A DNA stretch of 48,330 nt from an uncultured Bacteroidales bacterium (lineage in GTDB: Bacteria; Bacteroidota; Bacteroidia; Bacteroidales; Bacteroidaceae), in assembly GCA_902760315.1 (NCBI GenBank), contig CACWFV010000012.1:1-48330 (forward strand), given 5' to 3'. Position 1 is the stretch's first letter, and each line of letters starts with the position of its first letter. This document shows positions 43,059-48,330 of this stretch, piece by piece. The translations under genes were made by a program, and so were the position numbers. Under the pieces are notes generated by a model that saw only the letters and a list, made by a program, of their open reading frames with translations, had not been told where the DNA came from and did not search any database.

Positions 43059-43146
43059 CAATGCTCTTCTGATACTTCAGTTACACAAATTGCATTACTT
43101 TTTTCACTTTTTGCATAAATCATTCTTTTTACTATAAAATTATGTG

Positions 43147-43154
43147 TAATTTTG
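43147..43154 (+). promoter_or_regulatory. -7 element of the AraC regulator gene
   Basis: TAATTTTG ends 5 bp before ATG 43160, so the transcript may begin at or next to the start codon. No -33 TTG is present at the usual distance. Confidence 0.45.
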
Positions 43155-43159
43155 CAACT

Positions 43160-43975
43160 ATGAAGGTAGATTTTCAGTATTCAACAAACTTCTATGGGAT
43201 GAATGCGCACGAGTTAGGGCACAACTGCATGCACCTGCTCTGCCTGGCTGGAGAGGGCAGTTTCGTGTTTAACGAGCGCTGCTATCACATCGTCAAAAAC
43301 GACCTGGTGGTCATACCGATGCCCAATCGTGTCAGCAACCTGGCGGCACATGCCGACTTGCAGGTGGAGTGGTTTGCTGCCGACTATAAGTTTTTGCAGA
43401 GCCTGCTACCATCTAACAACTACAGCATTGGGGGTAGCATCTCGCTGAACCAAGACCCCGTCATCCATCTGTCAGACAAACAGGTCCTTCATCTGCAGGA
43501 TGACTTTCATCGTCTACGTGAACGAATGGCCGACCGTCAGCTACTGTTCTACCGTGAACTGATGGGCAGTCTCTGTCTGACGATGATGTACGACATCTTC
43601 GAGGCCCATTCCCAGCGCGATGCCACCGAGTCGCATACTGACCGAACGGCCTACATCGTGAAGCAACTCATAGCAATACTCTCTACGGGTATCAGCCGTA
43701 CAGAGCGTAACGTGAGCTACTATGCCAAGCGGCTGAACGTATCGCCGAAATATCTCTCAGCTACCATCAAGCGCTTAACGGGCCATAACGTAACATTCTA
43801 CATCGACCGCTACACCATACCCATACTGAAAGGGTACCTGAATGACGAGCGTCTGTCACTCACTCAGATAGCTGAACGGATGAAGTTCACCACACTTTCA
43901 TATTTCAGCCGTTACTGCACCAAGCACCTCGGTCTGTCACCAAGTGAATACCGTCTGAGCCTGCAGCCAAAGTAA
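43160..43975 (+). CDS. AraC-family transcriptional regulator
   Basis: 271 residues. The N-terminal sensor is cupin-like (about 20-75: HNCMHLLCLAGEGSFVFN, NDLVVIPMPN). The C-terminal DNA-binding domain has two helix-turn-helices: VSYYAKRLNVSPKYLSATIK and LTQIAERMKFTTLSYFSRYC, ending LGLSPSEYRL. It is divergent from the alcohol dehydrogenase/CMD-cupin operon and is the obvious candidate to control it. ATG 43160 is preferred over ATG 43142 because the -7 element lies between the two. Confidence 0.88.
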   Translation: MKVDFQYSTNFYGMNAHELGHNCMHLLCLAGEGSFVFNERCYHIVKNDLVVIPMPNRVSNLAAHADLQVEWFAADYKFLQSLLPSNNYSIGGSISLNQDPVIHLSDKQVLHLQDDFHRLRERMADRQLLFYRELMGSLCLTMMYDIFEAHSQRDATESHTDRTAYIVKQLIAILSTGISRTERNVSYYAKRLNVSPKYLSATIKRLTGHNVTFYIDRYTIPILKGYLNDERLSLTQIAERMKFTTLSYFSRYCTKHLGLSPSEYRLSLQPK

Positions 43976-44008
43976 GGCACGATAACATCAACTTTTAAAT
44001 AACATACG

Positions 44009-44425
44009 TTATCTTTGTTTGTTGAATATCAGTTTCATCGTCTCCGGGTCGAGCGGCTGCATGGTGGGCAGTTTCAGACTCTTTACCATGTGCATCGTGC
44101 CCAGCTTGTACTTCAGGAAATGCTCCGTCTTGATGTGGCTCTGATAGGCTTCTTCAGAGGCATAGATTTCGAGAATGCGAATCTGTGTGGAGTCCTCGGC
44201 GCTCTGCATCGGAAAGAGGCAGACGACTCCAGGTTCAAGCTCCACGCTCTGCCGGTCCACTTCGTTGGCAAACTTCAGGTATTCCTGCAGATGCTCAGGA
44301 TATACCTCGATTTCAGCTAATCTAACTATCATGGTCTCATTTTTTACAGGCGTCGCTTTAACTTGTGCCACTGTCGTAACAGATAGCATAAGAGCGAACA
44401 ACATAAGGAAAAGTTTCTGTTTCAT
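44009..44425 (-). CDS. Secreted antibiotic-biosynthesis-monooxygenase (ABM) domain protein
   Basis: 138 residues with a signal peptide (MKQKLFLMLFALMLSVTTVAQ). The mature part is a single ABM-type ferredoxin-like domain: MIVRLAEIEVYPEHLQEYLK, LEPGVVCLFPMQS and IRILEIYASEEAYQSHIKTE. Putative quinol monooxygenases (YgiN-like) and YhcR-type proteins share this fold. An extracytoplasmic form is common in Bacteroidales and unassigned. An in-frame ATG two codons earlier (44431) is equally possible. Last gene of the minus-strand set beginning at 45107. Confidence 0.8.
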   Translation of the reverse strand: MKQKLFLMLFALMLSVTTVAQVKATPVKNETMIVRLAEIEVYPEHLQEYLKFANEVDRQSVELEPGVVCLFPMQSAEDSTQIRILEIYASEEAYQSHIKTEHFLKYKLGTMHMVKSLKLPTMQPLDPETMKLIFNKQR

Positions 44426-44433
44426 TGCCATTT

Positions 44434-44742
44434 TTATTTTACTATTCGTTTCCTACCATTTGTAATGTAGTGAGTCCCTGCCGGACATACACGGGCCAAA
44501 GCCACAATCTTATCACCCAGCATCAGCCACAGATGGATAGCCTTCTGGTCATCGCCGTCCAAATCCTGATAGACGCAGTTCTGTTCCACCACGAACACCT
44601 CACTACGCACTCTCAGCAATTCATACAGCTCATCCGTGGTCAGTTGCCGAATATAGAACTGCTCACTGGCGTGTACCACCATTACCAGCAGGCAGGCAAC
44701 TACGCGGATGTAATCTACAAAAGCTATTCGTTCCTTTGTCAT
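44434..44742 (-). pseudogene. Chimeric remnant: acyltransferase-3 start joined to a truncated ElaA-like GNAT
   Basis: The 102-codon frame combines two unrelated families. Residues 1-30 (MTKERIAFVDYIRVVACLLV, then MVVHASEQFY) are the first transmembrane segment of an acyltransferase-3 protein. Residues about 31-88 (TTDELYELLRVRSEVFVVEQ, NCVYQDLDGDDQ, IHLWLM, VALARVCPAGTH) are the N-terminal half of an ElaA-type GNAT acetyltransferase. The GNAT CoA-binding half is absent and the frame ends YITNGRKRIVK. An internal deletion fusing two adjacent genes, with a second breakpoint at the end, explains this best. Neither activity can be complete. The start overlaps the YjbR stop as ATGA. Confidence 0.75.
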
Positions 44743-45107
44743 TGTTCTATCCCTTGACGTATCCTGGCTTTTCTGTACTTCGCCTTGACTATCTCGTAGG
44801 AGTTTCGGGTTAGTTCCTTCAGCAGTTCATCGGGAGCTGTAGCAGGATTGATGCCTATCCAGTGCTTGGGCGATTCGTTGTACGGATTGCCGATACACTC
44901 ATGCTGTGCCTTCAAGTCCTCGATACGCTCAGGCTGGCATTTGAGCGAGACGACCGAGAAATCGTTACAGTCGAAGAATGAAAACATGTGGCCTGACACA
45001 TAGAACACCAACACGCCCTCTCCGCTCTTGAATTTCTGAAACGGCAGTTTTTCTTCTATGTCTGCGCCTAATGACAGGCAAAAGTCACGATAATCCTCTA
45101 TGTTCAT
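44739..45107 (-). CDS. MmcQ/YjbR-family protein
   Basis: 122 residues, a single CyaY-like alpha/beta domain: MNIEDYRDFCLSLGADIEEK, VFYVSGHMFSFFDC, VSLKCQPERIEDLK and SPKHWIGINP. The family is often annotated as DNA-binding by fold, without a defined role. It is the first gene of a minus-strand set (YjbR, chimeric remnant, ABM protein) with a -7 element at 45258-45265 and a long leader of about 145 nt. Confidence 0.85.
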   Translation of the reverse strand: MNIEDYRDFCLSLGADIEEKLPFQKFKSGEGVLVFYVSGHMFSFFDCNDFSVVSLKCQPERIEDLKAQHECIGNPYNESPKHWIGINPATAPDELLKELTRNSYEIVKAKYRKARIRQGIEQ

Positions 45108-45257
45108 CCATATTCAAGTATTTGTTTAAAAGAAAAGCAGATAGACCAGGTAGCCGTCACCTTCTTAAATACACGTTTCTTTCCCATAAATGTTCGTGGA
45201 GGTTTAAGCTCTACCTAGCTATAGAGTCGTTGATTTGCATGTTCTGAAAATCGACTG

Positions 45258-45265
45258 CAAAATTA
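45258..45265 (-). promoter_or_regulatory. -7 element of the YjbR set
   Basis: TAATTTTG on the minus strand; transcription would start about 145 nt before the YjbR ATG. Confidence 0.5.
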
Positions 45266-45354
45266 GCAAAAATAGTTTAAATAGAGGGCTTCTTGCATCT
45301 TAAAAAATCAAAAAAGTGAGTCTCTATAGCATTCGTAAAATCGATTTTTTTCGT

Positions 45355-45362
45355 TAATTTTG
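45355..45362 (+). promoter_or_regulatory. Orphan -7 element
   Basis: TAATTTTG on the + strand, 43 bp before an ATG at 45405 in the context usual for Bacteroidetes starts. The frame that follows runs antisense to hsp20, so this may be a promoter left behind by a deleted gene. Confidence 0.4.
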
Positions 45363-45415
45363 CAAGGTAATGATTGATATTTTATCACTAAAACCAAGAG
45401 ATTTATGTCAAAGAC

Positions 45416-45451
45416 AAAAGGAGCAACACCCGATTGGATGCTGCTCCCTTT
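45416..45451 (-). terminator. hsp20 terminator
   Basis: GGAGCA (45420-45425) pairs with TGCTCC (45442-45447), with A/T flanks extending the stem. On the minus strand the stem is followed by TTTTG. It begins 25 bp after the hsp20 stop. Confidence 0.55.
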
Positions 45452-45475
45452 ATTTATGCGGTTAATCAATGTCCG

Positions 45476-45871
45476 TTATGAGACCTCGATGGCCTTGGTG
45501 ACCTTCTCCTTTGGCTCGGTCTTCGGCATCGTGATGGTCAGGATGCCGTCCTCTACCTTGGCAGAAATCTTGTCACGAACTACATCGTCAGGCAACACGT
45601 AGTTCTGCTCATAGTTCGAGTAACTGAACTCACGACGCAAGTAGTGACGGTGACTATCCTCATGCTTGTGTTCCTGTTTGTTTTCGATGGCGATGGTGAG
45701 GTTGCCGTCGTCATTGATGCCTACGCGGCAATATTCCTTCTTGATGCCTGGGGCTGCAAGCTCCATCGTATAGGCCTTCTCACTCTCCTTGACATTGACT
45801 GCGGGTGCTGTACTGTTGGCACGAGGCATGAAATCAGTGTTAAAGAAATCATCAAACATCGTTGGGAACAT
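45476..45871 (-). CDS. Small heat-shock protein (Hsp20/alpha-crystallin)
   Basis: 131 residues. A short N-terminal arm (MFPTMFDDFFNTDF) precedes the alpha-crystallin domain (about 20-120): PAVNVKESEKAYTMELAAPG, YCRVGINDDGNLTIAIEN, the beta5-7 segment RREFSYSNYEQNYVLPDDV and the family signature VEDGILTITMPK. A C-terminal I-x-V (IEV) is the usual tail motif for oligomer assembly. It is an ATP-independent holdase in the cytoplasm. I found no exact TAnnTTTG element upstream, so an alternative or heat-controlled promoter is possible. Confidence 0.92.
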   Translation of the reverse strand: MFPTMFDDFFNTDFMPRANSTAPAVNVKESEKAYTMELAAPGIKKEYCRVGINDDGNLTIAIENKQEHKHEDSHRHYLRREFSYSNYEQNYVLPDDVVRDKISAKVEDGILTITMPKTEPKEKVTKAIEVS

Positions 45872-46084
45872 TGCCTCCGCTTGTTTGCTTCGGCTTTCAC
45901 TAAGGATAGTGCAAAGTACATGCCTACAGAACGAATCTGTGCCAAAATGACAATCGCGAAAGTCAATCTGGCACGGAATTTAAACTCGCTTAAACTATGC
46001 TGACAATTTATTATACTCAGTTAAACATTGATTCTGTCACATCAGGCACTTCATGGCATAATTGCCATTCCATATATATACAAG

Positions 46085-46119
46085 AATCCCCGGCTTGCAA
46101 ATTGTGCAGGTCGGGGATT
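46085..46119 (-). terminator. Terminator of the esterase operon
   Basis: AATCCCCG (46085-46092) and CGGGGATT (46112-46119) pair perfectly, and the inner bases continue the stem with G-U pairs to about 15 bp. It lies 30 bp after the stop at 46149, followed by T-rich sequence on the minus strand. Confidence 0.75.
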
Positions 46120-46148
46120 TGACTGTTATATAAGTTTTCACCTATATA

Positions 46149-47336
46149 CTAATCTTCATATGGATAATATATACGTGTGGCTGGCTGGGGCTTGTAGATA
46201 ACGAGGTTGCCCGGCATGGCATTCTCCATATACAGCTGATGATCCCAGTCACCTTGAGTAAACTTGAAATAGGCAGGCAGGTGGAGCTGAAGGTCGATCA
46301 CGTAAGTGCCGTCACTCTGCTGCTTCATCTTTACTCCCTTCGGATTCCAGTTGGCCAGAGCCTCCTGATTGCCTGTGATATATACATCACCCTTCAAATC
46401 CTTACCTTTCAGTTCAAAGTGAATGGGATATGTTTCCTGACTCGTGTACTGCTGAAGCAACGACGTGGAGAACTGAAGATATTCCCTTAATGCCTCGGTA
46501 AGACTCGGAACAAAGCTGGGATTGTGATCGTAATCAGGAAAAGTTTGTACTGAAGCGATTGTACCATTGGCGAAATTAGACCTGTTGCTGAGGAAAGTGC
46601 TGACGCGCTGCCATCCTTGTGTCCAGTCTTCGCCCCAATCAGAACGCTTACTACCAATCTCGTTAGCCATAGAAGTATAGATGAAACGGGGCTTCGTGAG
46701 GCTCTTGAAGGGATATTGTTCGATGCCGCTGGCCACCCTGAACTCATCGAAATAACAGTTGGGAGACATGGCGATGTAATCATCAAACAAATCGTCGGTA
46801 ACCATACAGTCGAGCACGAATGACGCACTCAGCGAGTGTCCGATACCGATGGTACGGCCAGATGTGCGATGGTTCTTGTCAATATATGGCATCAGTTCGT
46901 TCTTCAGGAACTTCTTTAGATCTCCCGAACGACCATAGCCTTGTTCATATTTAAAGAGTCCTTTGCCTTTCGTACTCTCATGGATGGGCATAGGCAGATA
47001 ATCAGTATTACGATAGTAATCGATGTCAGGTAGGTTGGTTGAGCAGATGCCAACGATGATAAAGCGTTTACTATCGTCCTGACTTGTGGGGCAAGCTAAA
47101 TCTAATGCACAATGCACGAAATCGAACTTAGAACGTTCTTGCGAGTCGAACACATACATGACGTCAAAATCTGTGGCGTCATATTCATCGTAGCCCTCAG
47201 GGGTATAGATGAGTACCTGGCGTTCGTGGTTGAAATACTGAGACTTCATAGAGAGGTCTGTAACTCTTGCTACGGGCTGAGCCACAGCAAAGACTGCCGC
47301 AAAAAGCAGCGTGATAGAGAATACAAACTTTTTCAT
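46149..47336 (-). CDS. Secreted alpha/beta-hydrolase esterase with C-terminal CBM20-like domain
   Basis: 395 residues with a signal peptide (MKKFVFSITLLFAAVFAVAQ). The esterase domain resembles enterochelin esterase/IroE and putative esterases: RQVLIYTPEGYDE near residue 40, the nucleophile elbow GIGHSLSASF (about residue 168), ELMPYIDKNHRT, and a possible His in FPDYDHNPSF. Residues about 300-390 resemble a starch-binding CBM20-like beta domain: HFELKGKDLKGDVYITGNQE, ALANWNPKGVKM, YFKFTQGDWDHQ. Combined esterase and carbohydrate-binding units suggest deacylation of a glycan or glycoconjugate, but the substrate is open. It is the last gene of its operon, 3 nt after ybjQ-like. Confidence 0.82.
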   Translation of the reverse strand: MKKFVFSITLLFAAVFAVAQPVARVTDLSMKSQYFNHERQVLIYTPEGYDEYDATDFDVMYVFDSQERSKFDFVHCALDLACPTSQDDSKRFIIVGICSTNLPDIDYYRNTDYLPMPIHESTKGKGLFKYEQGYGRSGDLKKFLKNELMPYIDKNHRTSGRTIGIGHSLSASFVLDCMVTDDLFDDYIAMSPNCYFDEFRVASGIEQYPFKSLTKPRFIYTSMANEIGSKRSDWGEDWTQGWQRVSTFLSNRSNFANGTIASVQTFPDYDHNPSFVPSLTEALREYLQFSTSLLQQYTSQETYPIHFELKGKDLKGDVYITGNQEALANWNPKGVKMKQQSDGTYVIDLQLHLPAYFKFTQGDWDHQLYMENAMPGNLVIYKPQPATRIYYPYED

Positions 47337-47339
47337 TTT

Positions 47340-47657
47340 TCAGATAACTACTGCTGTTCCACTTGTTGCTACCATGAGCATCGAGCCGTTAGCACCGACG
47401 GTTTCATAGTCGATGTCGATACCTACGATGGCGTTAGCTCCCATAGCCTGAGCACGCTGCATCATCTCCTGAATGGAGGTGTCCTTGGCTTCGGCAAGCA
47501 CTTTCTCATAAGCGCCAGCACGACCGCCTACAATGTCGCGGATGCCGGCAAACAGATCCTTAAACATGTTAGCACCGATAATGGTTTCACCTGTCACAAT
47601 ACCCTTATATTCGCGGATAGTGTGACCTTCAATTTGTGGGGTTGTTGAGAGTATCAT
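47340..47657 (-). CDS. YbjQ/UPF0145-family protein
   Basis: 105 residues covering the whole YbjQ family: [68 protein letters not shown] and [10 protein letters not shown]. The family forms pentameric rings, and no reaction is established. The longer open frame up to 47810 overlaps the lipoprotein gene and does not look like protein of this family, so ATG 47657 is used. Confidence 0.9.
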   Translation of the reverse strand: MILSTTPQIEGHTIREYKGIVTGETIIGANMFKDLFAGIRDIVGGRAGAYEKVLAEAKDTSIQEMMQRAQAMGANAIVGIDIDYETVGANGSMLMVATSGTAVVI

Positions 47658-47670
47658 AATCGTTTTATTT

Positions 47671-47859
47671 TTAAAATTCCTTTGCGGGCCAACCGTAGTC
47701 CTGTTGAATCTCCTGGTCATTTTTGAAGAAGTAGTTCTTGGCCACCTCAAAGGCCACTTCATTACTTGCTTCGCCACTATCAGCGGGAGCAGCTGCTTGT
47801 TTGTTTCCACATGCTGCTAAAACAATCATGGCAGCGAAAGTGAATAATACCTTTTTCAT
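47671..47859 (-). CDS. Short lipoprotein, possibly truncated
   Basis: 62 residues. The lipoprotein signal [20 protein letters not shown] has lipobox LAAC. The mature part begins with an Ala/Pro-rich linker and the segment [15 protein letters not shown], then ends abruptly in [11 protein letters not shown]. The EVAKNYF-type segment is, as I recall, found near the start of longer Bacteroidales lipoproteins of about 170 residues; if so, most of the domain is missing here. It lies 13 nt before the YbjQ gene in the same operon. Function unknown. Confidence 0.65.
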   Translation of the reverse strand: MKKVLFTFAAMIVLAACGNKQAAAPADSGEASNEVAFEVAKNYFFKNDQEIQQDYGWPAKEF

Positions 47860-47874
47860 TTGCATTTTCTATTT

Positions 47875-48300
47875 TTATGGTTTCCAAATGAATAATCCCT
47901 CAGAGTTAGTCAAAGATGCCAATAGTTCTACAGTTTCCGCTGATGGGTTATATACGGTCATATAGGTGTCATCGCCGCTAATGGTAATCAATGCATCCGA
48001 TGATTTCAGATAGACAGAGAGCATACTCTCGTCTGATAGACACTTCAAAAGCATTGCCTCGATGTCCTTTGGGGCAGGATTCGTCATCCATTTCTCACCA
48101 TCCTGGCTGACATCTATCTCCTCGTAACAGTTCAGCTTCAGTAGGACGTTGGTGAACTTCCTGTAGATAGCGTCAATCTGAGGATGATCCAAATAGTATT
48201 CCTCAATCTTGAAATACTGTCCTTTGCTGTCGGCTGGCACCTGCTTGGGTAGAATGTCAATCACCCAATACGGCTTTTCCAAATACTCATCTACTGTCAT
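47875..48300 (-). CDS. Conserved hypothetical protein
   Basis: 141 residues, cytoplasmic, no signal or membrane segment. It starts MTVDEYLEKPYWVIDILPKQ and continues through YFKIEEYYLDHPQIDAIYRK, LLKLNCYEEIDVS and a C-terminal half with DTYMTVYNPSAETVELLASL. It looks like a known family of unassigned proteins in gut Bacteroidales and Firmicutes, but I cannot give it a function. It is the first gene in the visible part of the operon leading to the lipoprotein, YbjQ and esterase genes, with 15 nt to the next start. The last 30 bases of the window upstream are too short to show its promoter. Confidence 0.7.
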   Translation of the reverse strand: MTVDEYLEKPYWVIDILPKQVPADSKGQYFKIEEYYLDHPQIDAIYRKFTNVLLKLNCYEEIDVSQDGEKWMTNPAPKDIEAMLLKCLSDESMLSVYLKSSDALITISGDDTYMTVYNPSAETVELLASLTNSEGLFIWKP

Positions 48301-48330
48301 CGCTTAATACCACTTTATATTGTGCTCCTT

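Larger units (their letters stand above)
45108..45475. other. Intergenic stretch with divergent promoter elements and an hsp20 terminator
   Basis: This 368-bp gap contains the -7 element of the YjbR set (45258-45265, minus), a + strand TAATTTTG at 45355-45362 that leads to no convincing gene, and the hsp20 terminator hairpin at 45416-45451. A short + strand frame from ATG 45405 runs antisense into hsp20 and is not supported as a gene. The rest is AT-rich sequence without visible structure. Confidence 0.5.

Noticed and set aside
45405-45602. Short + strand frame (MSKTKGATPDW) after the orphan promoter
   Set aside because: It runs through the hsp20 terminator and antisense to hsp20; no protein family is recognised. 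The promoter is kept as a finding, the frame is not called.
47658-47810. N-terminal extension of the YbjQ protein to 47810
   Set aside because: The added 51 residues overlap the lipoprotein gene out of frame and do not resemble the family, whose start MILSTTP fits ATG 47657.

Overview
The window looks like the chromosome of a Bacteroidales bacterium, most likely Prevotella/Segatella or a close Prevotellaceae relative. This rests on several sequence features. At least 20 genes are preceded by the Bacteroidetes housekeeping -7 element TAnnTTTG, in several cases with a TTG/TTTG about 19-20 bp upstream, while Shine-Dalgarno sequences are largely absent. The content also fits: AsnA, a DUF4369 lipoprotein, tandem family 2 glycosidases with DUF4982-type regions, a subtilase with a type IX secretion-like C-terminus, and many short-leader genes. 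The species call is inference from gene content only.

Left part (1-22.3 kb) is mostly core metabolism and translation. It holds tRNA-Arg(CCG), asnA converging on dnaX, then a divergent + strand run: DivIC/FtsB-like protein, a small membrane protein, a DUF4369 lipoprotein, pyrC, a stand-alone MetH activation-domain protein, a membrane metallophosphoesterase and a PlsC-like acyltransferase. Three consecutive joints in that run are ATGA overlaps. It meets a minus-strand gene encoding a sugar-kinase/nucleotidyltransferase fusion. An ECF sigma factor gene follows, then a minus-strand cluster prfC-tsaC-clc-fmt-rpe, and upstream of it two secreted GH2 glycosidases in tandem.

Centre (22.3-38.0 kb) is a surface-glycan island. 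At its left edge lies a 385-bp element made of two 114-bp near-perfect inverted arms around a 157-bp GC-rich spacer, with no convincing gene inside. Next come a PglC-like initiating phosphoglycosyl transferase, a fucosyltransferase-like enzyme translationally coupled to a secreted S8 protease, and then three GT2 and six GT4 glycosyltransferases, a LicD-family protein and a hexapeptide acyltransferase, arranged in short divergent operons. Base composition is patchy: the 27.4-31.9 kb block is visibly AT-rich and its neighbours are GC-rich, suggesting modular acquisition. No flippase, polymerase, chain-length regulator or nucleotide-sugar synthesis gene is present here.

Right part (38.0-48.3 kb) holds a small winged-helix protein, a lysine/alanine-tailed winged-helix protein, aspS, a probable oxidative or aldehyde-stress module (Fe-dependent alcohol dehydrogenase plus CMD-cupin protein, divergent from an AraC regulator, as in yqhC/yqhD), a YjbR-ABM operon with a chimeric gene remnant between its two intact members, hsp20, and a final operon encoding a conserved hypothetical, a short lipoprotein, a YbjQ-family protein and a secreted esterase with a starch-binding-like tail.

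The most unusual items are the long inverted-repeat element at the head of the glycan locus, the kinase-nucleotidyltransferase fusion, the acyltransferase-3/ElaA chimera, and the coupling of a subtilase to a glycosyltransferase.
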